64,000 nucleotides of DNA from Mycolicibacterium bacteremicum (GTDB lineage: Bacteria; Actinomycetota; Actinomycetes; Mycobacteriales; Mycobacteriaceae): the NCBI RefSeq assembly GCF_943913955.1, contig NZ_CALUAE010000019.1, forward strand, positions 20,965 through 84,964, in the 5' to 3' direction. Positions 15,256 through 22,919 of this stretch are shown here, piece after piece. Every line of letters starts with the position of its first letter. Within the stretch, counting starts at the first letter, position 1. The notes beneath the pieces are model-generated. The model was not told the origin of the DNA. It made no database searches and saw only the letters and a list, made by a program, of their open reading frames with translations. Made by a program: the position numbers and the translations under genes.

Positions 15256-15421
15256 GGCGCACCGATCCGGTTACGTTCCGTCAGTTTTGCCGGGTCTTTT
15301 CACACCGCGCCGCTGGGATAGGGAACAATAGGATGAGTTCACTGGCAATTCTGTGCCGGCACACGCCGGTCTTGATCGGGTCCGTCTCGCGACGGGCCGG
15401 CTCACGCGGAGGGAGCACACG
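15256..15421 (+). promoter_or_regulatory. Promoter and structured 5' region of the DUF3117 gene
   Basis: A 166-base gap. TAGGAT near 15332-15337 is a possible -10, giving a leader of roughly 80 bases. The leader can form two small hairpins: CCGGC..GCCGG around 15356-15369, and CCGTC(TCGC)GACGG around 15383-15396. A strong GGAGGGAG ribosome-binding site precedes the ATG at 15422. Confidence 0.4.
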
Positions 15422-15589
15422 ATGGCGGCGATGAAGCCCCGGACTGGAGACGGTCCATTGGAAGCGACCAAAGAGGGGCGCGGCATCGTGATGCGGGTAC
15501 CACTGGAAGGCGGTGGACGGCTCGTCGTGGAGCTGACCCCCGATGAGGCCGCCGCGCTCGGCGACGAACTCAAGGGTGTCACCAGCTAG
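15422..15589 (+). CDS. DUF3117 small protein
   Basis: A 55-residue protein, the orthologue by position of Rv1211. It is one of the most conserved small actinobacterial proteins: MAAMKPRTGDGPLEATKEGR, then an alternating hydrophobic stretch (IVMRVPLEGGGRLVVELTPD) that predicts a compact beta-sheet, and a short helix. No enzymatic motif is visible and the function is unknown. ATG at 15422 is fixed by the GGAGGGAG ribosome-binding site; the open frame extends further upstream but is not expected to be translated. A bidirectional hairpin terminator follows. Confidence 0.88.
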   Translation: MAAMKPRTGDGPLEATKEGRGIVMRVPLEGGGRLVVELTPDEAAALGDELKGVTS

Positions 15590-15610
15590 GTCGGATATCT
15601 GCGGGGACGC

Positions 15611-15628
15611 GCTGACCTTCGGGTCAGC
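15611..15628. terminator. UUCG-loop hairpin between DUF3117 gene and glgM
   Basis: GCTGACC (15611-15617), TTCG loop, GGTCAGC (15622-15628): a perfect seven-pair stem closed by a stable tetraloop between convergent genes. The glgM stop codon lies inside the stem. It probably terminates transcription from both directions. Confidence 0.65.
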
Positions 15629-16787
15629 TCGATACCAGCTCGTAGATGCGAAGCGTCTGCTCGGCGATCTGCGCCCAGGAGAACTCTCCGATACACCGTT
15701 GCCGCCCGGCCGCGCCGAAGGTGCGCGCGCGCTCGGGGTCGGCCACCAGGGTGTTGACGGCAGCGGCTAGGCGTTCCTCGAAGCCGCGGGCGTCGGCGGC
15801 GTCGTAGTGCACCAGCAGTCCGGTCCGGTTGTCGTCGACGACCTCGGGGATCCCGCCGACATCGGAGGCGACCACGGCCGTCCCGCAGGCCATCGCCTCC
15901 AGATTCACGATTCCCAGCGGCTCGTACACCGACGGGCACACGAAAACGGCTGATGCCGATAGGATTTCGCGGATTTTCTCGACCGGCAGCATCTCGCGCA
16001 CCCAGAACACCCCGGTCCGCGCCGTGCCGAGCTCCTGCACCGCCGCGCTGACCTCCTCGGCGATCTCGGGGGTGTCCGGCGCCCCCGCGCACAGCACCAG
16101 CTGGATGGCGGGATCGAACTTGTGGGCGGCGGCCACCAGGTGTGCCACGCCCTTCTGCCGGGTGATCCGGCCGACGAACGCCACGATGGGCCGGGACGGA
16201 TCGACGCCCAGCTCGGCCAGCACCGACGCGCCCGGCTGCGGTGCGGCCGGATACCAGACGTCGGTGTCGATCCCGTTGCGCACCACATGCACCCGGTCGG
16301 GATCCAGCGCGGGATAGGTGGCCAGCACATCGCCCCGCATCCCGGAGCTCACCGCGATCACCGCATCGGCGGCCTCGACCGCCGTGCGCTCCACCCACGA
16401 CGACACCCGGTACCCGCCACCGAGCTGTTCGGCCTTCCACGGCCGCATCGGCTCCAGCGAGTGCGCGGTCAGCACGTGCGGGATCCCGTGCAACAACCCG
16501 GCCAGGTGCCCGGCCATCCCGGTGTACCAGGTGTGCGAATGAGCCACCGTCGCCCCGGCGGCCGCATTGACCATCACCAGATCGGCCGACAGCGTGGACA
16601 GCGCGGGGTTGGCCGACTGCAGCGCCGGATCGGGTTGCGCGACGATCGCAGTGTCGCGCGGCGCACCCATACAGTGCACGTCGACTTCGCACAGGTGTCG
16701 CAGCTGCGAGACGAGTTCGGTCACGTGTACGCCGGCTCCGCCGTAGATCTCCGGCGGATACTCCCGAGTCATCATCGCCACCCGCAT
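15624..16787 (-). CDS. glgM: Alpha-maltose-1-phosphate synthase GlgM
   Basis: A GT4-family retaining glycosyltransferase, the Rv1212c orthologue (387 residues in both). It joins ADP-glucose to glucose-1-phosphate to give maltose-1-phosphate, the donor for GlgE-dependent alpha-glucan; the older name is glycogen synthase GlgA. The N-terminal domain has MMTREYPPEIYGGAGVHV, and the C-terminal donor domain has EPLGIVNLEAMACGTAVVASDVGG (E-x7-E motif). ATG at 16787 is taken instead of an upstream extension because TACCGT (16800-16795) lies seven bases ahead. It diverges from glgC, which supplies its ADP-glucose. Confidence 0.93.
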   Translation of the reverse strand: MRVAMMTREYPPEIYGGAGVHVTELVSQLRHLCEVDVHCMGAPRDTAIVAQPDPALQSANPALSTLSADLVMVNAAAGATVAHSHTWYTGMAGHLAGLLHGIPHVLTAHSLEPMRPWKAEQLGGGYRVSSWVERTAVEAADAVIAVSSGMRGDVLATYPALDPDRVHVVRNGIDTDVWYPAAPQPGASVLAELGVDPSRPIVAFVGRITRQKGVAHLVAAAHKFDPAIQLVLCAGAPDTPEIAEEVSAAVQELGTARTGVFWVREMLPVEKIREILSASAVFVCPSVYEPLGIVNLEAMACGTAVVASDVGGIPEVVDDNRTGLLVHYDAADARGFEERLAAAVNTLVADPERARTFGAAGRQRCIGEFSWAQIAEQTLRIYELVSS

Positions 16788-16931
16788 GGTGTGCACGGTA
16801 TCGGTCGCGGGGTCACCGGCGCACCCCTGTGCGCTTTCTGGACATCGAGCCGACCCCAAACACCTTGACATGCAGCACTTCGTTCGGGCGATTGGCTAGC
16901 CGCACTGCGGCCAGCCCGATAGGTTGGGAGT
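16788..16931. promoter_or_regulatory. Divergent glgM/glgC promoter region
   Basis: On the minus strand TACCGT (16800 to 16795) is seven bases before the glgM ATG. On the plus strand TAGGTT (16920-16925) is six bases before the glgC ATG. GGGAG lies only one base from the glgC ATG, too close to act as a Shine-Dalgarno, which supports a leaderless glgC message. The centre (about 16801-16919) shows no clear operator. Confidence 0.45.
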
Positions 16932-18146
16932 ATGAGGGAAGCGCCACACGTGCTGGGCATCGTCCTGGCAGGCGGGGAGGGCAAGCGCCTTTACCCATTG
17001 ACGGCAGACCGCGCGAAACCGGCGGTGCCGTTCGGCGGTTCCTACCGGCTCATCGATTTTGTGCTCTCCAACCTCGTCAACGCGCGTTACCTGCGAATCT
17101 GCGTTCTGACGCAATACAAGTCGCATTCGCTGGACCGGCACATCTCACAGAACTGGCGGCTGTCGGGTCTGGCCGGTGAGTACATCACCCCGGTCCCGGC
17201 GCAGCAGCGACTCGGACCGCGGTGGTACACCGGCTCGGCCGATGCGATCTACCAGTCGATGAATCTAATCTACGACGAGGATCCCGACTACATCGTCATC
17301 TTCGGTGCCGACCACGTGTACCGGATGGATCCCGAGCAGATGGTGCAACACCACATCGAGAGCGGCGCCGGCGCCACCGTCGCCGGTATCCGGGTGCCGC
17401 GCGCGGAGGCCTCGGCGTTCGGCTGCATCGATGCCGACGACTCGGGTCGCATCCGCGCCTTCGTCGAGAAGCCCGCCGACCCGCCCGGCACCCCCGATGA
17501 CCCCGAGCAGACGTTCGTCTCGATGGGCAACTACATCTTCACCACCAAGGTGCTCATCGACGCGATCCGCGCCGACGCCGACGACGACCATTCCGACCAC
17601 GACATGGGTGGGGACATCATCCCGCGACTCGTCGCCGACGGGATGGCCTCGGTCTACGACTTCGACGACAACGAGGTGCCCGGCGCCACCGAGCGCGATC
17701 ACGGCTACTGGCGTGACGTCGGCACCCTGGACGCCTTCTACGACGCGCACATGGACCTGGTGTCGGTACATCCGGTGTTCAACCTTTACAACAAGCGCTG
17801 GCCCATCCGCGGGGGCTCCGAGAACCTCGCGCCGGCGAAATTCGTCAATGGCGGCTCGGCCCAGGAATCCGTCGTCGGCGCCGGCAGCATCATCTCGGCG
17901 GCGTCGGTGCGCAACTCCGTGCTGTCCTCCAACGTGGCCATCGACGACGGTGCGATCGTCGAGGGCAGCGTGCTGATGCCGGGTGTCCGGATCGGTCGCG
18001 GTGCCGTGGTGCGCCGCGCGATCCTGGACAAGAACGTCGTCGTCGGCCCCGGTGAGATGGTGGGTGTCGACCTCGACAAGGATCGCGAGCGGTTCTCGAT
18101 CAGCAACGGCGGTGTGGTGGCCGTCGGTAAGGGTGTCTGGATCTGA
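16932..18146 (+). CDS. glgC: Glucose-1-phosphate adenylyltransferase GlgC
   Basis: Makes ADP-glucose from ATP and glucose-1-phosphate, committing carbon to alpha-glucan and maltose-1-phosphate. 404 residues, as in M. tuberculosis. The nucleotidyltransferase start GIVLAGGEGKRLYPLTADRAKP carries the GGxGxRL motif and the lysine/arginine contacts. FVEKPADPPG lies mid-protein. The C-terminal left-handed beta-helix (allosteric domain) is visible from about residue 295 (hexapeptide repeats SVVGAGSIISAASVRNSVLS). ATG at 16932 is placed by the TAGGTT -10. The gene converges closely on the DUF4126 gene. Confidence 0.95.
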   Translation: MREAPHVLGIVLAGGEGKRLYPLTADRAKPAVPFGGSYRLIDFVLSNLVNARYLRICVLTQYKSHSLDRHISQNWRLSGLAGEYITPVPAQQRLGPRWYTGSADAIYQSMNLIYDEDPDYIVIFGADHVYRMDPEQMVQHHIESGAGATVAGIRVPRAEASAFGCIDADDSGRIRAFVEKPADPPGTPDDPEQTFVSMGNYIFTTKVLIDAIRADADDDHSDHDMGGDIIPRLVADGMASVYDFDDNEVPGATERDHGYWRDVGTLDAFYDAHMDLVSVHPVFNLYNKRWPIRGGSENLAPAKFVNGGSAQESVVGAGSIISAASVRNSVLSSNVAIDDGAIVEGSVLMPGVRIGRGAVVRRAILDKNVVVGPGEMVGVDLDKDRERFSISNGGVVAVGKGVWI

Positions 18147-18160
18147 CCGTCTGACAACGG

Positions 18161-18760
18161 TTATCGGGGCGGCGTCGGTCCCGTCGTCCGTGCGAGGCGC
18201 CGACGGCGGATCAACCTGGCCGCCGCCCACGCCAGCGCCGCCACCGCGACCAGGACGAGCACCGGGAGCAGGATGGCGACGAACACCAACCCGATACTGG
18301 TGATGTCCTCGACGGTGCTCAGCACCGGCGCGGCCACCCCGGCGGTCGCGATGTTGGCCGCCGGGCGCACGGTGCTCTTGGTCAGGGAAACGATTAGGGC
18401 GATCACGATGCCCGCCACGACCGGGATCCACTGACCGGACTGGGCGAACGCGCCCGGGTCGCTGACGGTGGCCGTCTGCGCCGCCGTCCCCGATCCGAAC
18501 ACGATGCCGCCGGCGGTCGGGCGCACGAACGTCTGCACCATGTCGTTGACGCTGTCGAGTGCGGGCACCTTGTCGGCGACGACCTCGATGAGCAGCAGGA
18601 CGGCGACGATCAGCATGACCCAGCCGTTCTCCAGCCACGCCCACCCCGACGGCAGCGACACCAGATCGGTGAACCGGGACAGCAGCCCGAGCGCCAGCAG
18701 CGGGATGTAGGCGTTCAGTCCCGCCGCCGTCGCCAGGCCGAACCCGGTGAGCAGTTCCAT
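18161..18760 (-). CDS. DUF4126 membrane protein
   Basis: A 199-residue integral membrane protein with about five hydrophobic segments: MELLTGFGLATAAGLNAYIP, a WVMLIVAVLLLIEVVADKVP helix, an IPVVAGIVIALIVSL helix, and a C-terminal VFVAILLPVLVLVAVAALAW helix. PALDSVNDMVQTFVRPTAGG is the conserved re-entrant-like loop of the DUF4126 family. The C-terminal tail is basic (RRRRLART). No function is established for the family. ATG at 18760 is chosen because hydrophobic sequence begins there; the longer open frame upstream reads over the next small gene. Confidence 0.8.
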   Translation of the reverse strand: MELLTGFGLATAAGLNAYIPLLALGLLSRFTDLVSLPSGWAWLENGWVMLIVAVLLLIEVVADKVPALDSVNDMVQTFVRPTAGGIVFGSGTAAQTATVSDPGAFAQSGQWIPVVAGIVIALIVSLTKSTVRPAANIATAGVAAPVLSTVEDITSIGLVFVAILLPVLVLVAVAALAWAAARLIRRRRLARTTGPTPPR

Positions 18761-18795
18761 CGGCTCAGTATGTCGCCGGCACCCGACCGCGCGGA

Positions 18796-18990
18796 TCAGT
18801 TCGAGCGGCGGGCGTTCTTCGCCGAGGCGCGGGTGGGTTTGTCGTGGCGGGGCACCTCGGGCAGATCCCGGATCTTGCGGCCCCGGCCCGCGACGGTCGC
18901 CAGGGAGCGGCGGCACCGCGGACAGATCGGTTTGCCCTCGATGTCGACCGTCCAACTCTTGCCGCTGCCCGGGCATGCATTGTCGGCCAT
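18796..18990 (-). CDS. Small CxxC protein, zinc-ribbon-like
   Basis: A 64-residue basic protein, starting MADNACPGSGKSW, with CPRC at about 23-26 and a single cysteine at 6, followed by a Lys/Arg-rich C terminus (KPTRASAKNARRSN). The two cysteine clusters suggest half of a zinc ribbon or a small RNA/DNA-binding protein. I do not recognise a characterised family. It sits between DUF4126 and the exporter operon, on the same strand as both. Confidence 0.6.
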   Translation of the reverse strand: MADNACPGSGKSWTVDIEGKPICPRCRRSLATVAGRGRKIRDLPEVPRHDKPTRASAKNARRSN

Positions 18991-19010
18991 GGGTGCAACT
19001 CTATCGATGC

Positions 19011-19673
19011 TCACCACACATGCGGAATCAGCCGGAAACGGACCCTGTCCCGGTAGTCGCGGTAGCCGACGAGTTCGTCGGTGAGCATCTGCTCCTCGTC
19101 GCGGATGCGGGCGGCGATCACCGGGGCCGATGCCGCGACGCCGAGCAGACCCCACAGTGAATCCAGGGCGAGCGGAGTGCCGATCATCATGATGGCCGCC
19201 CCGGTGTACATCGGGTGGCGTACCCAGCCGTAGAGCCCGGTGGAGACCAGCGGCTGATCGGCCTCGACCCGCACGGTCGCCGCAGCGTAGTTGTTCTGCA
19301 CGACGACCAGCTGCGCCACACTGAGCCCGAGGGCGACCAGGACGTTGCCGACGATCACGAGCCACACCGGGACATCCGACCAGCCGAAGCGGTGATCCAG
19401 CGCGGACAGCACGAACGTGGCGATCACGAGCGTCAGCGTCAGCGTCATGATGATGCGTTGCGCAGGGCGGGTTTCGGCGGTCGGGCCGGCCTTCATGCGA
19501 CGGGCCAGCGCATCCGGGTAACGGATCGCCAGATAGATGCTCGGGATGATGGTCGTGGCGATGAAGACGGCCAGGAACACCCAGGCCTGCCAGTAGTCGA
19601 ACGTTCCTGCGGGCCAGAACAGGACGGCGACGAAGAACAGCAGACCCAGGACGGTCTGGGAGGCGAGTTTCAT
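19011..19673 (-). CDS. Isoprenylcysteine carboxyl methyltransferase-like membrane protein
   Basis: A 220-residue protein with about five membrane helices and the ICMT/NnrU-type C-terminal signature: GLYGWVRHPMYTGAAIMM (SAM-binding RHPxY motif), then RIRDEEQMLTDELVGYRDYRDRVRFRLIP. Such bacterial proteins are thought to methylate a lipid or other small hydrophobic acceptor. It is the last gene of the exporter operon; its ATG overlaps the permease stop (ATGA, 19670-19673), so its product probably supports the exported substrate. M. tuberculosis lacks an obvious equivalent directly after Rv1217c. Confidence 0.78.
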   Translation of the reverse strand: MKLASQTVLGLLFFVAVLFWPAGTFDYWQAWVFLAVFIATTIIPSIYLAIRYPDALARRMKAGPTAETRPAQRIIMTLTLTLVIATFVLSALDHRFGWSDVPVWLVIVGNVLVALGLSVAQLVVVQNNYAAATVRVEADQPLVSTGLYGWVRHPMYTGAAIMMIGTPLALDSLWGLLGVAASAPVIAARIRDEEQMLTDELVGYRDYRDRVRFRLIPHVW

Positions 19674-21265
19674 GCGGCATCCCTGTTGCGATAGAGGTAT
19701 CCGGCTGCTGCGGTGAGGGCGACCGCGACGAACACCATGACCGTGAGCGCGAGGGCGGGGACATCCGCGGGCACCGTCGTCTGGTTCACCGGGGAGAGGT
19801 CCAGAAGCCACTGCGGCAGCCGCAGCAATGCCCCCAGATACAACGATGCCACGACGAAACCGACTGAGAGCCAGCCGATCAGCGGCCGACGCAGCGCCAC
19901 CGCCAGCGCGGCGACGCCGGCCAGCACCGCCATCGCCGGGAGGAAACACAGTGCGGCCAGCGCCAGCCGCCAGATGTCGGCGGGCGCGCCGATCGTGATC
20001 CCGGCACCCAGACCGTTGCCCAACCCGGCGCTGAGCAACAACGCTGCGGAGCCGAGCAGGGTGGCCACGACCGCGCTGAGCATCCAGGCCCAGCGCGACA
20101 CCGCGGCGGCCAGGACCGGTTCGGCCAGGCCCTTTTGCTCATCGGTGTGGAGGCGTAGCACCGCAGACACCACATAGGCGCTGGTGGCCGCGGCCAGGAA
20201 CTGCGTCATGGTGGTGTATGCGCCATCGGTGCCGGAGTCGGCCAGCACACGGGCCAGCAGCTCGTTGTCGCGCGCCGCGTCGAGCAACGAGTCGGTCATC
20301 GATCCGAACGTCAGTCCGGCCAGGAACAGCGCCACGCCCCAGCCGAGCAACTGGCCCCGCTGGAGGGTCAGGTGCAGCACCAGCACATTCGGGATGGCAT
20401 GAGCGCGTGGACGTTCGGTGGTCGAGGCGATGATCGCGTCGTCGTACTGGCGGTGGTCCTCCAACACCAACGCCAGCGCGGTCAGGGCGATCGCCAGCAC
20501 GATCAGCATCGCCAGCGGCCACCAGCGTAACTCGACGAAAGACCGCATCTGCTGCGCCCAGGCGATGGGGGAGAACCAGCTCACCGCGCTGCCCGAATGG
20601 TCGATCACATCGCCCACACCGCGGATGAGCACGGCCGCTGCCAGCGCGCCCATGGCGGCACCGGTGGCCGCCCGCGTCTGTCGCCACAGCTGGGCGGTGA
20701 CGGCCGCCAGCGTCCCGAACACCATTGCCACCGCGACGATGCCGAGACCGAAGGCGGTGCTGTCGACCGCGCCGAAGCCGTCGAGGATCAGCGTCGCGGT
20801 CATCGTGACGGCCAGCACGGCGTTGGTGACGCTGACCAGTATGAGCGCTGCGACGGTGCGGGCATGACGGCCCACCACCGAGGACTGCACCAGTTCGGCG
20901 ATGCCGTTCTCCTCCTCGGCACGGGTATGCCGGATCACGGTGAGGATGGCCAGTATCGAGGTGGCGATGATCAAGGTGAGCATCAGTTCGTTGGCGATCA
21001 TCGCGCCCAGTGCGGTCTGGTCGGGACCGAACATGGGGCCGCTGAGCATGATTCCGGCCGGGGTCTGCATGAGCTCGATCCGGGCCAGGCGCTGTTCCTC
21101 GCCCGGGTAGGTCAGGGCCAGCGCGCCGGGGGTGTAGGCGAGCAGGGCGGTCAGCACCGCGATCCACACCGGCAGCCGGATCCGGTCGCGGCGTAACGCG
21201 AGCCGCAACAGGGTGGCGGTGCCGGCGAGCGGTGATCCGGTCGCGCTGTCAACGGTGGCGGTCAT
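19670..21265 (-). CDS. ABC transporter permease (Rv1217c-like exporter)
   Basis: A 531-residue integral membrane protein with about twelve hydrophobic helices, in two homologous halves as in fused ABC-2-type exporters. It matches Rv1217c, the permease of the Rv1217c-Rv1218c multidrug efflux system. The ATPase gene immediately upstream ends one base into this start (21263-21267), so they are co-translated. Export of hydrophobic drugs or lipids is inferred from that homologue. No substrate site can be read from the sequence. Confidence 0.88.
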   Translation of the reverse strand: MTATVDSATGSPLAGTATLLRLALRRDRIRLPVWIAVLTALLAYTPGALALTYPGEEQRLARIELMQTPAGIMLSGPMFGPDQTALGAMIANELMLTLIIATSILAILTVIRHTRAEEENGIAELVQSSVVGRHARTVAALILVSVTNAVLAVTMTATLILDGFGAVDSTAFGLGIVAVAMVFGTLAAVTAQLWRQTRAATGAAMGALAAAVLIRGVGDVIDHSGSAVSWFSPIAWAQQMRSFVELRWWPLAMLIVLAIALTALALVLEDHRQYDDAIIASTTERPRAHAIPNVLVLHLTLQRGQLLGWGVALFLAGLTFGSMTDSLLDAARDNELLARVLADSGTDGAYTTMTQFLAAATSAYVVSAVLRLHTDEQKGLAEPVLAAAVSRWAWMLSAVVATLLGSAALLLSAGLGNGLGAGITIGAPADIWRLALAALCFLPAMAVLAGVAALAVALRRPLIGWLSVGFVVASLYLGALLRLPQWLLDLSPVNQTTVPADVPALALTVMVFVAVALTAAAGYLYRNRDAA

Positions 21266-22155
21266 CAGCTCACCGCCTGATATTCACGCAGGAACAGATC
21301 CTCCAACGATGCCGGGGCGACCTGCAATTCGACGATGCCGAGACCCGTGAGCTGCGTCATCGCGGTATCCAGGTCGGTGCGATCGACCGAGAAACTGACC
21401 TGCCCGTCGTGCTCGCCGAACTCGTGGACGAACGGCAGCTGTTGCAGGCCGCTGCCGGCGGCGCGGGTGCGGGCGGTGACCGTCGTACGCATCAGGTGCC
21501 GCAGATCGGTCAGCGACCCGGAGCGTACGGTCCGGCCGGACCGCACGATGGTGACGGTGTCGCAGAGCTTTTCGACCTCGGCCAGGATGTGGCTGGACAG
21601 CAACACCGCCGCGCCACGGTCGGCCACCTCCGTGACGCACTGTTGGAAGTGGTTCTCCATCAACGGATCCAGGCCGGACGTCGGCTCGTCGAGGATGTAG
21701 AGTTCGGCATCGGTGCTGAACGCCGCGATGATGGCGACCTTCTGTCGGTTGCCCTTGGAGTAGGTGCGTGCGACCTTGTGCGGGTCGAGTTCGAACCGCT
21801 CGATGAGCTCGTCGCGGCGTCGGGTGTCGACCTCTTTGCCGCGCAACCTGGCCAGGAAGTCGATGGCCTGCGCCCCGGTCAGGTTGGGCCACAATGTGAC
21901 ATCACCGGGTACGTAGGCGATACGTCGGTGCAGGGCGACCGCCTCGCGCCACGGGTCCCCGCCGAGCAACCGGACGGTTCCGCTGTCGGCCCGCAGCAGG
22001 CCCAGCAGCACCCGGATGGTCGTCGACTTCCCGGCGCCGTTGGGTCCGAGAAACCCGGTCACGTCACCGGGTGCCACGGTCAGATCCAGACCGTCGAGTG
22101 CGGTGCTGCGGCCGAATCGCTTTGTCAGGCCGCGAATTTCCACAGCATCGGTCAT
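21265..22155 (-). CDS. ABC transporter ATP-binding protein (Rv1218c-like)
   Basis: A 296-residue ABC ATPase. Walker A reads GFLGPNGAGKSTTIRVLLGL (about 34-53), the signature region is the unusual YSKGNRQKV instead of LSGGQ, Walker B gives LYILDEPTSGLDPL, and the switch histidine is in LLSSHILAEVEKL. YSxGNRQK-type signatures are usual in drug-resistance ABC exporters of the DrrA class. It pairs with the downstream permease. ATG at 22155 overlaps the stop of the TetR gene, so repressor and pump form one operon. Confidence 0.92.
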   Translation of the reverse strand: MTDAVEIRGLTKRFGRSTALDGLDLTVAPGDVTGFLGPNGAGKSTTIRVLLGLLRADSGTVRLLGGDPWREAVALHRRIAYVPGDVTLWPNLTGAQAIDFLARLRGKEVDTRRRDELIERFELDPHKVARTYSKGNRQKVAIIAAFSTDAELYILDEPTSGLDPLMENHFQQCVTEVADRGAAVLLSSHILAEVEKLCDTVTIVRSGRTVRSGSLTDLRHLMRTTVTARTRAAGSGLQQLPFVHEFGEHDGQVSFSVDRTDLDTAMTQLTGLGIVELQVAPASLEDLFLREYQAVS

Positions 22156-22814
22156 GACTGCTCTCCTTCGGGTGCGTGGCTGAACGGGATGCCCTGGCGG
22201 CGCTGGGCGACGAAGGCGTCGTACATCGTGGAATTCGTCATCAGGCCGCGGGTGTAGATCTCCAGTGCCGGCAGCACCATGTCCTCGGCGTAGTCGCGCA
22301 ACACCGCGCGGAGATCGGTCGGGTTGTCGTGCAACTGGATGTAGAGCAGAAAGCCGCCGCCGCTGAGCATTCCGAGGAATCGGGCCCTGGCCTTCGGGTC
22401 GTCGCTGGGTTTGATGGTGCCCGCGCGCACGCCTTCGTCGAGGTACTGCTCGGTGTTGTCGAGCATCTTCTGCCAGAAGGCCTTGGCCAGGTCGCCGCCG
22501 GACTGCATGCTGCGCACCAGGTAGACCATGAGCGGCGCGTACTCCTCGATCTCGGCCATCTGTGCCAGCCAGGTTGCCGGGTCCGAGGACTGGATCGACT
22601 CGGACTTGGCGCTGCGGACGGTCTCGGCGATGTAGTCGTCGCACGCCTTGCGCAGGCCGTCCTTGGAGCCGAAGTGGTGGATGACCAGGCCGGGGCTGAC
22701 GCCGGCCGCGGTCGCGATGGCGCGGACCCCGGTGTTGAAGCCGTGCGCGCCGAACTGCGCGATCGCCGCGTCGCGGATGCGGGCGGAGGTCGTCAGATCG
22801 TCGCTTGAACGCAT
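22152..22814 (-). CDS. TetR-family repressor of the ABC exporter (Rv1219c-like)
   Basis: A 220-residue TetR regulator with helix-turn-helix residues ARIRDAAIAQFGAHGFNTGV and AAGVSPGLVIHHFGSKDGL in the first 55 residues; the rest is a large ligand pocket domain. Its orthologue represses the adjacent efflux genes. ATG at 22814 lies inside a TTGAAC..GTTCAA palindrome, and a GTG three codons earlier (22823) is an alternative start. The gene leads the four-gene operon tetR-ATPase-permease-methyltransferase, all joined by overlaps. A palindromic terminator ends the gene upstream of it. Confidence 0.88.
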   Translation of the reverse strand: MRSSDDLTTSARIRDAAIAQFGAHGFNTGVRAIATAAGVSPGLVIHHFGSKDGLRKACDDYIAETVRSAKSESIQSSDPATWLAQMAEIEEYAPLMVYLVRSMQSGGDLAKAFWQKMLDNTEQYLDEGVRAGTIKPSDDPKARARFLGMLSGGGFLLYIQLHDNPTDLRAVLRDYAEDMVLPALEIYTRGLMTNSTMYDAFVAQRRQGIPFSHAPEGEQS

Positions 22815-22837
22815 GTTCAACACATTAAACGCGCGTT
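22805..22837. promoter_or_regulatory. Tandem palindromic operators at the tetR-exporter promoter
   Basis: TTGAAC(GCAT)GTTCAA (22805-22820) covers the tetR start codon. AACGCGCGTT (22828-22837) is a perfect ten-base palindrome eight bases further upstream. Both carry the same GAAC/GTTC half-site words. Two repressor dimers could block initiation and autoregulate the operon. Confidence 0.5.
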
Positions 22838-22863
22838 CAGCCCGCGGTCAAGGTTTTCTTGCC

Positions 22864-22919
22864 GAGCAGACGCAAAACTGACGCCGAACAGGTGTTTTCG
22901 GGCAGTTTTGCGTCTGCTC
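22864..22919 (-). repeat. Palindrome copy A, 3' of the DUF559 gene
   Basis: Perfect 17-base arms GAGCAGACGCAAAACTG (22864-22880) and its complement (22903-22919), loop 22 bases with an inner CCGAA/TTCGG pair. The stop codon of the DUF559 gene lies in the right arm. The same sequence recurs at 23868-23923. It may act as a terminator, but the sequence identity between copies marks it as a dispersed palindrome family. Confidence 0.7.

Noticed and set aside
22864..22919. Palindromes at 22.9 and 23.9 kb as IS terminal inverted repeats
   Set aside because: Each copy is itself a complete hairpin, there is no transposase and no target-site duplication; the gene between them is not a recombinase.
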